Part shown: piece after piece, positions 30,276 to 39,742 of the stretch
How positions within the stretch are numbered: position 1 is the first letter of the stretch
Layout: every line of letters starts with the position of its first letter
Origin: Hufsiella ginkgonis
GTDB taxonomy: Bacteria > Bacteroidota > Bacteroidia > Sphingobacteriales > Sphingobacteriaceae
DNA: 64,000 nt
Assembly: GCF_009834915.1 (NCBI RefSeq)
Contig: NZ_WVHS01000002.1
Coordinates: 1 to 64,000 of the forward strand
Direction: 5' to 3'
Notes under the pieces: generated by a model
What the model saw: only the letters and a program-made list of their open reading frames with translations
What the model was told of the DNA's origin: nothing
The model's database searches: none
Made by a program: the position numbers and the translations under genes

Positions 30276-32696
30276 TTATTTTTTTGGTGCCTTTTTTGCC
30301 GGTGATGCCTTCTTAGTCGCCGCTGCTTTTGCGGGTGTCGCTTTTTTTGCCGGCACGGCTTTTTTAGCCGCCGCTGTTCCCTTCTTTGCCGGTGCGGCAG
30401 CGGGTCCGGCGAGCTTTAGTACATCCTCGTAGGTGATCTCTTCGGGCGTTTTTCCTTTCGGGATCTTAATGTTCAGCTTGCCGAACTTGATGTATGGCCC
30501 CCACCGGCCGTTTTCGATCTTCGCATCCGGGTTCTCCTCAAACGTTTTGATCAGCTTTTCGATGTCCTTAATACGTTTGGCCTGGATGATCTCTATCGCC
30601 TGCGGTTCTGTTACCGCATGCGGATCGGCATCTTTCGGCAGGGAGTAAAATGCATTGTTGTGGCGGATATACGGGCCGAACTTGCCGATGGCCACCGTCA
30701 TTTCTTTGTCCTCGAACAAGCCAACCTTTTTGGGGAGTTTAAACAGCTCCAGCGCGTCTTCCAGGGAGATCGTCTCGATCATCTGCCCGCTGCGGAGACT
30801 GGCGAACCGCGGTTTTTCCTCTTCTCCTTCTACCGCTTCCCCGATCTGCACGAACGGTCCGAATCGCCCGATGCGGACCGAGACCTTCTTGCCTGTGGCG
30901 GGATCCGTTCCCAGGTCGCGCTCACCGCGTGCGCGGTCGGCATTCTGGATGGTCATTTCCACTTCCAGGTGGAAAGGGTTATAGAACGAGTCGATCATTG
31001 CGGTCCATTCTTTCAGTCCCTGGGCGATCTCGTCAAATTGCTTTTCTACAGAAGCGGTGAAGTTAAAATCTACAATACCCTTAAAATGAGAAACTAAAAA
31101 GTCGTTAACTACCGCGCCGATATCAGTAGGGAACAACTTAGAGCGTTCGGCCCCGGTCATCTCCGATTTGACGGCGCTCTGTACCTGTCCGTCCTTCAGG
31201 GTGACCACCTGGTAATTGCGTTGTTTGCCGTCGCGGTCTTCTTTTACCACGTAACCACGGTTCTGGATAGTGGAGATGGTAGGCGCGTAAGTAGACGGGC
31301 GGCCGATGCCAAGCTCTTCCAGTTTCTTTACCAGGCTTGCCTCGGTATACCGTGATGGCGGGCGTGAGTATCTTTCCGTAGCGACGATCTCCCGGGCGGT
31401 AAGAGCTTGCGCCTGGTGCAGCGGCGGAAGAATGGCATTCTCAGCATTTTCGTCTGCGCTTACTTCCTGTTCTTCATCGTTCGATTCGATGTACACTTTC
31501 AGGAAACCATCAAACTTCATCACCTCGCCGTTTGCGATAAATTCTTCTCCGCGTGTGGATACGGAAATCTTTGCGGTGGTTCTTTCAAACAATGCTTCGC
31601 TCATCTGCGAGGCGATGGCACGTTTCCAGATCAATTCGTACAGTCTTTTTTCGCTGTTATCGCCCTCTACGGTATGAAGGTCGAAATAAGTAGGGCGGAT
31701 GGCCTCGTGGGCTTCCTGTGCGCCCGCCGATTTTGTTTTATATTTTCTTACCTGGTGGTACACCGGTCCATAAGCGGAGCGGATCTGCTCCGAGGCTGCA
31801 TTTAGTGCGGTATCCGATAAGTTCACTGAATCGGTACGCATATACGTGATCTTTCCGGATTCGTACAGTTTTTGCGCAACAGACATCGTCCGGGAAACCG
31901 AGAATCCCAGCTTCCTGCTGGCTTCCTGCTGGAGCGTCGACGTGGTAAAAGGAGGGGCGGGGCTTCTTTTGGAAGGTTTGGTCTCCAGGCTTTTTACGGT
32001 GAAGGCGGCATTTACGCAATCCTGCAGGAACTTTTCCGCCTCCCCGGCGCCATCGAACCTCCGCGAAAGCTCGGCCCGGAACGATTCTTTCTGTTTACCG
32101 GTGGTAAAAATAGCCACCACCTTAAAGGCGGCGGCGGCGGTAAACTTATTGATCTCACGTTCGCGGTCCACGATCAGGCGTACGGCGACAGACTGTACGC
32201 GTCCAGCGGAAAGCGACGGTTTTATTTTTTTCCAAAGAACGGGAGACAGCTCGAAACCCACCAGCCGGTCGAGCACCCGGCGTGCCTGCTGCGCGTTTAC
32301 CAGGTTGTAATCAATGCCGCGCGGCGTTTCGATCGCTTTTAAAATAGCAGGTTTGGTGATCTCGTGAAAAACGATCCTGCGGGTTTTGTCTTCTTTCAGG
32401 CCAAGGGTTTCGAATAAGTGCCAGGAGATCGCTTCACCCTCCCGGTCCTCGTCAGACGCCAGCCAAACCAGCTCACACTCTTTTGCCAGCTTCTTTAACT
32501 CGCTCACTACCGACTTTTTATCAGCCGGCACCTCATATTTTTGTGCGAACTTATTCTTGGTGTCAATCGCGTCATCTGTTTTTACGAGATCACGGATATG
32601 TCCATAACTGGACCTAACCATGAAGTCTTTCCCCAGGTATCCTTCAATTGTTTTTGCCTTTGCAGGAGATTCTACGATCAATAAGTTTTTGGCCAT
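30276..32696 (-). CDS. topA: DNA topoisomerase I
   Basis: 806 residues. It opens with the Toprim domain (KNLLIVESPAKAKTIEGYLG ... LASDEDREGEAISWHL). The active-site tyrosine is Y285 in KITYMRTDSVNLS. Instead of classic four-Cys zinc fingers, the C-terminus holds repeated short modules of the RFGPFVQIGE / KFGPYIRHN / RWGPYIKFG type, as common in Bacteroidota and Chlamydia-like TopA. The last ~50 residues are a K/A/P-rich basic tail (AKK-AVPAKK-ATPAK style) resembling histone H1. It relaxes negative supercoils. TTTATTTG upstream is a one-mismatch -7 box. Confidence 0.96.
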   Translation of the reverse strand: MAKNLLIVESPAKAKTIEGYLGKDFMVRSSYGHIRDLVKTDDAIDTKNKFAQKYEVPADKKSVVSELKKLAKECELVWLASDEDREGEAISWHLFETLGLKEDKTRRIVFHEITKPAILKAIETPRGIDYNLVNAQQARRVLDRLVGFELSPVLWKKIKPSLSAGRVQSVAVRLIVDREREINKFTAAAAFKVVAIFTTGKQKESFRAELSRRFDGAGEAEKFLQDCVNAAFTVKSLETKPSKRSPAPPFTTSTLQQEASRKLGFSVSRTMSVAQKLYESGKITYMRTDSVNLSDTALNAASEQIRSAYGPVYHQVRKYKTKSAGAQEAHEAIRPTYFDLHTVEGDNSEKRLYELIWKRAIASQMSEALFERTTAKISVSTRGEEFIANGEVMKFDGFLKVYIESNDEEQEVSADENAENAILPPLHQAQALTAREIVATERYSRPPSRYTEASLVKKLEELGIGRPSTYAPTISTIQNRGYVVKEDRDGKQRNYQVVTLKDGQVQSAVKSEMTGAERSKLFPTDIGAVVNDFLVSHFKGIVDFNFTASVEKQFDEIAQGLKEWTAMIDSFYNPFHLEVEMTIQNADRARGERDLGTDPATGKKVSVRIGRFGPFVQIGEAVEGEEEKPRFASLRSGQMIETISLEDALELFKLPKKVGLFEDKEMTVAIGKFGPYIRHNNAFYSLPKDADPHAVTEPQAIEIIQAKRIKDIEKLIKTFEENPDAKIENGRWGPYIKFGKLNIKIPKGKTPEEITYEDVLKLAGPAAAPAKKGTAAAKKAVPAKKATPAKAAATKKASPAKKAPKK

Positions 32697-32805
32697 TCAG
32701 CTGTCCCTTTTTTGCAAATAAAACCAATAATTTCTAAAGTCAGGTATTAAAGATGATTTAGCCAAGGGGGACTTGGCATGTGCAAACGAACATGGTTGGT
32801 GGGTT

Positions 32806-32832
32806 GAACGTGTGACGTGGTACGTTCGACGT
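32806..32832. repeat. Dispersed repeat, family C, between topA and mnmA
   Basis: GAACGT...ACGTTC inverted pieces; ACGTGTGACGTGGTACGTT (32808-32826) matches the copy at the valS stop codon at 16 of 19 bases. Confidence 0.45.
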
Positions 32833-32874
32833 TCCGTGTCCGATGCTTATTTCGGGATGGTGGTAGTTGCGATA

Positions 32875-33963
32875 TTACATAAGAAACCCGCCACCCAGCA
32901 GATCATTCCCCTCATAAAACACCGCCGACTGGCCCGGGGCGATACCGGCTACCGCGTTTGAAAAGTCAACTTTCATCAGGTCGCCGTGCTGTACGACGGT
33001 GCTGAGCGTTCCCGCATCCTTGTAGCGGATCTTGGTAACGGCTTCCAGCGGCTCGGTGATGGATGCGTATTTAACCAGGTTGAGGTTGCGTACCAGGGCA
33101 TGCGAGCGTTGGAGCTCGTCCTGCGTGCCAAGTACCACGGTATTTGTTTCGGGAATGATCCGGCTTACAAACATCGGGTGCCCCAGCGCAATACCCAGTC
33201 CTTTACGCTGCCCGATCGTATAGAAAGGGTATCCCTGGTGTTTTCCCACGATGGTGCCGTCGGTAAGTACGAAATTTCCTTCGCCGATCCGGTCGTCGAG
33301 ATCTTCCACTTTATGACGTAAAAAAGCGCGGTAATCGTTATCCGGTACAAAGCAGATCTCGTAGCTCTCGCTTTTATTGGCGAGTTCCAGCTGACCCATG
33401 TCTCTTGCCATCTGGCGGATCTCTGACTTGGCAAACCTGCCTAACGGGAATTGCGTACGGGCGAGGTTCTTCTGCGACACCCCCCACAGGACGTAGGATT
33501 GGTCTTTATTTTCATCTTTTCCTTTCGAGATCACGTAGCGGCCGTTGTCCTGCAGCCGGATGTCGGCATAATGGCCGGTTGCGATAAATTCACACCCGAG
33601 CTTATCGGCCCGTTTAAGCAAAGCCTCCCACTTGATGTGCGTATTGCAGAGCACACAGGGGTTAGGAGTGCGACCGGCCAGGTATTCATCCACGAAATTA
33701 TCGATCACGAAATCTCCGAATTCATCCCGTATGTCGAGGATGTAGTGGGGGAAGCCGTAGCCGACCGCCAGGGCACGTGCATCGTTAATACTGTCGAGGC
33801 TGCAGCAGCCGGTTTCTTTTGAAGAGCTGCCGGAAGAAGCGTAGTCCCATGTTTTCATCGTTAACCCGATCACCTCGTAACCCTGCTCATGCAGCATTAC
33901 GGCTGCGACAGAACTGTCGACACCGCCGCTCATCGCTACCAGGATCTTTCCGTGTTTGCTCAT
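32875..33963 (-). CDS. mnmA: tRNA-specific 2-thiouridylase MnmA
   Basis: 362 residues. The PP-loop is AMSGGVDSSVAA (residues ~10-21). The two catalytic cysteines are C103 (TPNPCVLCN) and C204 (SYEICFVPD). A GQRKGLGIALG segment begins the RNA-binding domain. It adds the 2-thio group to U34 of tRNA-Lys, Glu and Gln, the same wobble base that MnmD (10330) finishes. The insert near residues 40-60 (YASSGSSSKETGCCSLDS) fits the longer Bacteroidota form. It has its own exact promoter. Confidence 0.96.
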   Translation of the reverse strand: MSKHGKILVAMSGGVDSSVAAVMLHEQGYEVIGLTMKTWDYASSGSSSKETGCCSLDSINDARALAVGYGFPHYILDIRDEFGDFVIDNFVDEYLAGRTPNPCVLCNTHIKWEALLKRADKLGCEFIATGHYADIRLQDNGRYVISKGKDENKDQSYVLWGVSQKNLARTQFPLGRFAKSEIRQMARDMGQLELANKSESYEICFVPDNDYRAFLRHKVEDLDDRIGEGNFVLTDGTIVGKHQGYPFYTIGQRKGLGIALGHPMFVSRIIPETNTVVLGTQDELQRSHALVRNLNLVKYASITEPLEAVTKIRYKDAGTLSTVVQHGDLMKVDFSNAVAGIAPGQSAVFYEGNDLLGGGFLM

Positions 33964-33986
33964 GTGTATTTTGTAAAATTATTATG

Positions 33987-33994
33987 CAAAGATA
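33987..33994 (-). promoter_or_regulatory. -7 box of mnmA
   Basis: TATCTTTG on the minus strand is an exact TAnnTTTG, 23 bases before the ATG at 33963. Confidence 0.64.
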
Positions 33995-34162
33995 GGCTTT
34001 TTAGAAAGCTGTACGGTATGTCATTTCGTCAGGATAAGGTCATCTATGCCAGTTAATTTATAGTTAATCATATCTTATAATCAGTTTATTATAATATTTA
34101 TCTAAATGAATATGTTAGTTTTAGGTAACAGATAGATACCCGGTAAACGGTCCCGTATTACA

Positions 34163-34193
34163 TTTGCCATAACCGAAAAATCTGTTACATTTG
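34163..34193 (+). promoter_or_regulatory. Complete Bacteroidota promoter of the BatA-hscB cluster
   Basis: TTTG (34163-34166), a spacer of exactly 19 bases, then TACATTTG (34186-34193), 7 bases before the ATG at 34201. This is the best full -33/-7 match in the window. The upstream TTTG is itself the end of another TACATTTG (34159-34166). Confidence 0.78.
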
Positions 34194-34200
34194 AAACTTA

Positions 34201-36255
34201 ATGAGCTTCCTCTATCCCGCATTTCTGTTTGCCTTATCAGCGGTCGCCATACCCATCCTCATCCATCTTTTTAATTTCCGGAGGTTTAAGAAAGTCTATT
34301 TCAGCAATGTCCGTTTTCTAAAGGATATCGAGGTGCGGACCTCTTCGAGCAAGAACCTGCGCAGGCTGCTCATCCTGTTTGCCAGGATCCTGGCGATCAT
34401 TTTCCTTGTCCTCGCTTTCGCGAAACCTTTCATCCCGGATAATGCCAGCCTTAAACAGGCAGGTAATCAGGTGATCAGCATATACCTTGATAACTCCTAC
34501 AGCATGGAAGCCGTGAATAAAGACGGCACCCTCCTGGATGAAGCGAGAAGGCGGGCACGCGAGATCGTATCGGCTTATACCCTGAATGACAAGTTCCAGC
34601 TATTGACCAACGATTTCGAGGGAAGGCACCAACGGCTGCTCAGCCGAGAAGAGTTTATTTCTGCGCTCGATGAAGTAAAGATCAGCGGTGTTACCCGTAC
34701 CATTCCGCAGGTGCTGAAACGCCAGCAGGATATTTTTACCGGTGAGCCAAATGCGCCGAAAACCAGTTACCTGCTTTCGGATTTCCAGGTGAACATGGTG
34801 CCTGATGAAGCTTTTGTTCCCGACAGTACCGTTGCCCTGCGGTTCGTAAAGATCGGCTCGAACCCGCTGCCTAACATCTCCGTTGATTCGGCATGGTTTG
34901 CATCTCCCATACATAAACCGGGTGAGACCGAGCGCCTCATCGTACAGCTGCGCAACAACTCCGATAAACAGGCGGAGAATATTCCCGTAAAACTAAACAT
35001 CAATAAACAGCAGAAAGCGGTGGCCAGCCTGAGTATTCCGCCAAGATCTGTTAGGAGCGATACGTTGTCTTTCAGCGGGCTTACCGGCGGCTGGCAGCAA
35101 GGCGAGATCCAGATCACGGACTACCCGGTGGTGTTCGACGATAAATTCTTTTTTTCATTCTACGTGAAAAAGAGCCTGCCGGTGCTGGTGATCAGCGACA
35201 AAGGCTTTAGTCCTTACCTCAACGCGGTTTACCGTTCCGACCCGTTCTTTAGCCTGGTTAACGTAAGTTCCGGTAACCTGAACTATTCCGGCCTGGGCGG
35301 TTACCCGATGATCATCCTGAATGAACTGGCGTCGATTCCGCCCGCCACCTCGCAGCAGCTGAAGAAATACGCCGATAACGGCGGCACGCTGGTGATATTT
35401 CCCTCGCTCGATGCCGACCTTTCCAGCCTCGGCAGCTTTTTACAAGGTTTGGGCACTGATATTCCCGAAGAAGTGGTGGACCAGGAGACCAAGGTTACGG
35501 CCATGAACGTGAGGCACCCGCTGTTTGGCGGTGTGTTCGAAAAAGTGCCACAGAACATGGATTTGCCGGTGGCGAAGGCCTACATCAGGTACAGCACACA
35601 AAGCCGCACCAGCCGGCAGCCGATACTGGATTTTCCTGGCGGACGCAGCTTTTTCAGCCAGTACCGGTCCGGCCTGGGTAACGTGTACCTTTCGGCGGTG
35701 CCGCTCGACGACGAAGTGAGCAATTTTGCGCGCCACTCGGTATTTGTGCCGATCATGTACCAGTCGGCGTTGCTGAGCCTGCGCGACGGCAAATTATTTT
35801 ATACGCTGGGCCGCGACCAGTTTCTCGAAATAAATAAGATCACCCTGCAGGCTAACCAGGTGTTAAAGCTTAAGAAAGATAACTTCGAGGTGATCCCGGA
35901 TGTACAGCAAGCCGCCAACAGCACCCGCGTATACATTGCCGACCAGGTGAAACAGGAAGGGAACTACAACCTGGTAAAAGGTGACAGTATTATTGCCGCA
36001 GCCGGGTTTAACGACAACCGCGGGGAGTCGGATCTTTCATACCTGGATGACAAGAACCTTGAAAGTATGTTTCCCGGCAGGAAGGTAAATATCTTCAATA
36101 CCTCGAAGGCTTCGATACAAAATGAAATAAAGGAAGTGAACGACGGCATGCATCTCTGGAAAGTTTGTATAATTTTGGCGTTAATTTTCCTGGCGGCCGA
36201 AGTATTGTTAATCAGGTTTTACGACACTGCGGCGCCCAAACCCATTGCAAGTTGA
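34201..36255 (+). CDS. BatA-domain membrane protein
   Basis: 684 residues. Residues 1-~80 are the BatA (aerotolerance N-terminal) domain: FLYPAFLFALSAVAIPILIHLFNFRRFKKVYFSNVRFL then a second helix ILFARILAIIFLVLAFAKPF. A vWA-like segment follows (ISIYLDNSYSMEAVNKDGTLLDEARRRA), then a large extracytoplasmic part. A terminal membrane helix is at ~652-671 (WKVCIILALIFLAAEVLLI). It is the first gene of a long co-directional cluster under a consensus promoter. The real cellular role of these proteins, often called aerotolerance factors, is poorly known. Confidence 0.92.
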   Translation: MSFLYPAFLFALSAVAIPILIHLFNFRRFKKVYFSNVRFLKDIEVRTSSSKNLRRLLILFARILAIIFLVLAFAKPFIPDNASLKQAGNQVISIYLDNSYSMEAVNKDGTLLDEARRRAREIVSAYTLNDKFQLLTNDFEGRHQRLLSREEFISALDEVKISGVTRTIPQVLKRQQDIFTGEPNAPKTSYLLSDFQVNMVPDEAFVPDSTVALRFVKIGSNPLPNISVDSAWFASPIHKPGETERLIVQLRNNSDKQAENIPVKLNINKQQKAVASLSIPPRSVRSDTLSFSGLTGGWQQGEIQITDYPVVFDDKFFFSFYVKKSLPVLVISDKGFSPYLNAVYRSDPFFSLVNVSSGNLNYSGLGGYPMIILNELASIPPATSQQLKKYADNGGTLVIFPSLDADLSSLGSFLQGLGTDIPEEVVDQETKVTAMNVRHPLFGGVFEKVPQNMDLPVAKAYIRYSTQSRTSRQPILDFPGGRSFFSQYRSGLGNVYLSAVPLDDEVSNFARHSVFVPIMYQSALLSLRDGKLFYTLGRDQFLEINKITLQANQVLKLKKDNFEVIPDVQQAANSTRVYIADQVKQEGNYNLVKGDSIIAAAGFNDNRGESDLSYLDDKNLESMFPGRKVNIFNTSKASIQNEIKEVNDGMHLWKVCIILALIFLAAEVLLIRFYDTAAPKPIAS

Positions 36256-37517
36256 TGAAATCATTACTCGTTAAGTCTGCTACCATCTTATTCCCGGGTT
36301 CCTCTCTCTACGGTCGCGTTGCGGATGTGCTTGTCGAAAACGGCAAGATCACCTCGATCGGTACGGGCATTATCCTGCCGGAAGGCGCCGGAGAGGCGGA
36401 TGGTTCCGGCAAATACCTCGCGCCCGGTTTTTTTGACCTGCATGCCAATTTCGGTGAGCCGGGCCTGGAGACCAAAGAAGACCTTGAAACAGGCGCCGCC
36501 GCCGCCGCCGCCGGTGGCTTTACGGGCGTTTCACTGATGCCGAATACCCGGCCCCCGGTACAATCGCGGAGCGAGGTGGCGTACCTCGTTAACAGGAGCA
36601 GGGAGCTGCTGGTGGATGTGTTCCCGTTAGGCGCCATCAGCCAGGAACGGGCAGGGAAGGACCTCGCCGAACTGTATGATATGCATCAATCGGGCGCCAT
36701 TGCGTTTAGCGACGGTAATAAGCCGGTGGCCGATTCGGGGTTGATGAGCCGCGCCATGCTCTATGTGAAAGCATTTAACGGTCTTGTTTTTTCGTATGCA
36801 GAAGACCCTTCACTAGCCGGCGCCGGCAAGATGAACGAAGGCACTACCAGCACCTACCTCGGCATGAAAGGGATCCCATCGCTTGCCGAAGAGATCATGG
36901 TGGCCCGCGATATTTACCTGGCGGAGTACAACGACACCAAAGTGCATTTTACGACGATCTCTACTGCACATAGCGTGGAGCTGATCCGCAAAGCAAAAGA
37001 ACAGGGGCTGCAGGTTAGCTGTGATGTGGCTGCACATCACCTGGCGCTTACCGAGGAAGCGCTCACGGGTTTCGATAGCAATTTTAAGGTGAAGCCGCCG
37101 CTCCGCACCCATGAGGATGTGGCCGCGCTACGCGCCGGGCTCATGGACGGCACTATCGACGCTATTGTTTCGCAGCATACGCCGCATGAAATAGAATATA
37201 AGAACATCGAATTCGAAATAGCCTCTTACGGCATCCTCGGCCTGCAAACCGTGCTGCCGCTGGCGGTGTGCGCCGGGCTCAGTCCCGAACTGATCGCGGA
37301 GAAGCTTTCCGTAAACCCCCGGAACATCGTAGGGCTGCCGGTTCCCGCGCTCGCGGAAGGCGACGCCGCCAATTTCGTGCTTTTTGACACAGACACCCAT
37401 TGGGAGCTTAATGAGGGTACCAATCGCTCTAAATCATCAAATTCTCCCTTTATGGGTCAGCAGCTTACGGGTAAAGTGCATCTCGTAGCAAATAACGGCC
37501 AGTACTTCACATTTTAA
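36255..37517 (+). CDS. Dihydroorotase-like amidohydrolase, probably non-catalytic
   Basis: 420 residues from ATG 36255, which shares one base with the BatA stop. The fold is clearly dihydroorotase/amidohydrolase: GKYLAPGFFDLHANFGEPG, GFTGVSLMPNTRP, AIAFSDGNKPVADS, CDVAAHHL, KVKPPLR and IVSQHTPHE. The metal ligands are largely missing: the usual H-x-H is H63-A-N65; the His of the H-A-E-D loop is Y181; the His of the H-V/I-S-T strand is T234; and the Asp of D-H-A-P-H is Q307. D153 remains. It is therefore probably a structural or regulatory relative (compare PyrC-prime). Database records may call it dihydroorotase; catalysis is doubtful. Co-transcribed with BatA. Confidence 0.88.
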   Translation: MKSLLVKSATILFPGSSLYGRVADVLVENGKITSIGTGIILPEGAGEADGSGKYLAPGFFDLHANFGEPGLETKEDLETGAAAAAAGGFTGVSLMPNTRPPVQSRSEVAYLVNRSRELLVDVFPLGAISQERAGKDLAELYDMHQSGAIAFSDGNKPVADSGLMSRAMLYVKAFNGLVFSYAEDPSLAGAGKMNEGTTSTYLGMKGIPSLAEEIMVARDIYLAEYNDTKVHFTTISTAHSVELIRKAKEQGLQVSCDVAAHHLALTEEALTGFDSNFKVKPPLRTHEDVAALRAGLMDGTIDAIVSQHTPHEIEYKNIEFEIASYGILGLQTVLPLAVCAGLSPELIAEKLSVNPRNIVGLPVPALAEGDAANFVLFDTDTHWELNEGTNRSKSSNSPFMGQQLTGKVHLVANNGQYFTF

Positions 37518-37520
37518 GAT

Positions 37521-38189
37521 ATGGACAAGCGGGTAAAACAAGCGTTAACCGCCGGACTGAAACGGTTCGGCAATGCAACACAAATGGATGCCGGACCGTT
37601 GGAACAGGCGTTGATAACAGTTTTTAACAGCGATCTCCCGTTTCTCGAAAAGGTGGACGCACTTGACGCCGCTTTTGACGACGCACCAAAGGCATCCGCG
37701 CTTCGCGAAGTATATTTCGACCTGCTGATGATCAATTTCTTTACAGAAGACGTAAAGAAGCTGGAAGAGGATTACCTGGATTCGCCAGAATGGGAAGCCA
37801 TCGAAGAAGAAACGCTCGACCGTGGTACCGAAATCCTGAACGTGTTATTGTACCTGAAGGAATGCGAAGACGAACAGATAGCCCCTTCGCTTGAAGACTA
37901 CCTGAAAGAGTTCCTGCTGGTGGACGAGGATGAGTTCCAGGATGAATACCGGATCTATGAAGACGTGATCGACAACCAGGCACTGATGGAAAGCTCGATA
38001 ACCGAAATCGCCGCTGCCGCACAGGCACTTCCCGCAGAATCGGAAATGGCGGAGCTCTTCTACCCGGTGATGAGTTTTTTTTATGAGCAAAAACCTACCG
38101 AGCAACAAATAGAATCCTATATTCGTACCAGCAATGACCCTGGCTTCGATGCTGCGGTGTATGCTGTTCTCTTAGCATTCAGAAACTAA
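37521..38189 (+). CDS. Hypothetical acidic helical protein
   Basis: 222 residues, strongly acidic and almost wholly helical (EEDYLDSPEWEAIEEETLDRGTEIL ... LLVDEDEFQDEYRIYEDVI). No signal peptide, membrane helix or cysteine cluster. It starts 3 bases after the dihydroorotase-like gene, so it is part of the same operon. I do not recognise a family; it reads like a Bacteroidota cluster-specific protein. Confidence 0.8.
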   Translation: MDKRVKQALTAGLKRFGNATQMDAGPLEQALITVFNSDLPFLEKVDALDAAFDDAPKASALREVYFDLLMINFFTEDVKKLEEDYLDSPEWEAIEEETLDRGTEILNVLLYLKECEDEQIAPSLEDYLKEFLLVDEDEFQDEYRIYEDVIDNQALMESSITEIAAAAQALPAESEMAELFYPVMSFFYEQKPTEQQIESYIRTSNDPGFDAAVYAVLLAFRN

Positions 38190-38201
38190 ACCTTATTAAC
38201 A

Positions 38202-38777
38202 ATGGAAGATATCAACAAAGAAATTCGTAAAAACGCGCTGTCGAACGGCGTAATCATCGGGATAATTATCCTGGTTATGAGCATCGTATTGCTCTATCTA
38301 ATGTCATCCTGGGTATCTATGATGGCGCTGGCGGTAAGCGGCGGCCTCACGTTCGTCGTATACATTTTATGCGCTATTTTCTTTTCCATCGACCTGCGTA
38401 AAAAGGTCGGCGGTTTTTGGTCGTTCCGCCAGGCGGTGTCGGGCATCTTTATTATGTTCCTGGTGGCGACCATCGTTTCTACCATCGGTAATTACATTTT
38501 TACCCAATTCATCGAGAAAGATCTCACCGTTAAAATGGTGGAGAACATCAAAACGGCTACTTCAAACTTTATGAGTAACCAGGGGGTAGACCAGGCTACG
38601 ATCGATCAGAAAATGTCGGAGATGGACGTGGATATGGCAGGCAAGCTGCACCCGACGGCGATGGACTACGTTAAAAACCTTTTGACTTCTGTTATCGTAA
38701 TGTTTATTTGCGCGCTTATATTTGCGGCTATCTTTAAAAAGGAGCGTCCGATCGTTATTTCGGATGACGAAAGTTAA
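38202..38777 (+). CDS. DUF4199 membrane protein
   Basis: 191 residues. The DUF4199 layout is clear: a short basic N-terminus (INKEIRKNALSNG), two adjacent hydrophobic helices (~18-34 and ~40-60), a third (~78-100, FRQAVSGIFIMFLVATIVSTIGNYIFTQF), a soluble acidic loop, and a last helix (~160-180). Family function is unknown but it is widespread in Bacteroidota, often beside a DPM-like glycosyltransferase, as here. Spacing to both neighbours is 12-14 bases. Confidence 0.9.
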   Translation: MEDINKEIRKNALSNGVIIGIIILVMSIVLLYLMSSWVSMMALAVSGGLTFVVYILCAIFFSIDLRKKVGGFWSFRQAVSGIFIMFLVATIVSTIGNYIFTQFIEKDLTVKMVENIKTATSNFMSNQGVDQATIDQKMSEMDVDMAGKLHPTAMDYVKNLLTSVIVMFICALIFAAIFKKERPIVISDDES

Positions 38778-38791
38778 TTAAGTACGCACAG

Positions 38792-39742
38792 TTGAATATT
38801 TCCGTAGTAGTTCCCCTATATAACGAAGACGAGTCGCTGCCCGAACTGACCGAATGGATCAGGAAAGTGATGCTGGAGAACGCTTTTTCGTACGAGATCC
38901 TGTTGGTTGACGATGGCAGTACGGATACTTCCTGGGAGGTTATCGAGCACCTGAAACGATCGCACCCGGAGATCGCCGGGATCAAGTTCCGTCGCAATTA
39001 CGGGAAATCGGCAGCTTTAAATATCGGTTTTGAAGCGGCCAAAGGCGATGTGGTGATCACTATGGATGCCGACCTTCAGGATAGCCCGGATGAGATCCCG
39101 GAATTGTATCGCCGGATAACGCAGGAAAAATTTGACCTGGTGTCTGGCTGGAAGCAAAAACGGCATGATCCGCTGAGCAAAACCATTCCCACCAAGTTGT
39201 ATAATGCGGCTACGCGCCGGATGTCGGGCATTAAAAACCTGCACGATTTTAACTGCGGGCTGAAAGCATACCGCAAAGAAGTGGTCAAAAGCATCGAGGT
39301 TTATGGCGAAATGCATCGTTATATTCCCGTAATAGCCAAATGGGCCGGCTTCACCCGCATAGGCGAGCAGGTGGTTGAGCACCGGGCCCGTAAGTACGGG
39401 ACTACAAAATTTGGGCTTAGCCGGTTCATCAACGGGCTGCTGGACCTGCTGTCGATATTTTTCGTAGGCAAGTTCGCTAAACGCCCTATGCATTTCTTCG
39501 GCACAATGGGCGCGCTGAGCTTTATCGGGGGATCTATTTGCGCACTCTGGATCGTGATCGATAAACTGGTACTCATTTCAAATAACCAGCAGTACCGGAA
39601 CGCGACCGATCAGCCATTGTTTTACTTCGCCCTGGTAGCGATCATCGTAGGCTTCCAATTGTTTCTGACCGGTTTCGTGGCCGAGCTGGTTTCACGAAGC
39701 GCTCCTGAAAGAAATTCTTACCAGATTGAAAAAACGGTATAG
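38792..39742 (+). CDS. Family 2 glycosyltransferase with two C-terminal membrane helices (DPM/GtrB-like)
   Basis: 316 residues from a TTG start. The GT2 domain reads ISVVVPLYNEDESLPEL, LLVDDGSTDTSWEV, ITMDADLQDSPDEIPEL (D-A-D metal motif) and FNCGLKAYRKEV. Two hydrophobic helices (~232-255 and ~268-295) end the chain, as in polyprenyl-phosphate hexosyltransferases (GtrB/ArnC type). It likely transfers a sugar from a nucleotide donor to undecaprenyl phosphate. An ATG is absent near the conserved N-terminus, so TTG 38792 is the best start. Confidence 0.9.
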   Translation: MNISVVVPLYNEDESLPELTEWIRKVMLENAFSYEILLVDDGSTDTSWEVIEHLKRSHPEIAGIKFRRNYGKSAALNIGFEAAKGDVVITMDADLQDSPDEIPELYRRITQEKFDLVSGWKQKRHDPLSKTIPTKLYNAATRRMSGIKNLHDFNCGLKAYRKEVVKSIEVYGEMHRYIPVIAKWAGFTRIGEQVVEHRARKYGTTKFGLSRFINGLLDLLSIFFVGKFAKRPMHFFGTMGALSFIGGSICALWIVIDKLVLISNNQQYRNATDQPLFYFALVAIIVGFQLFLTGFVAELVSRSAPERNSYQIEKTV

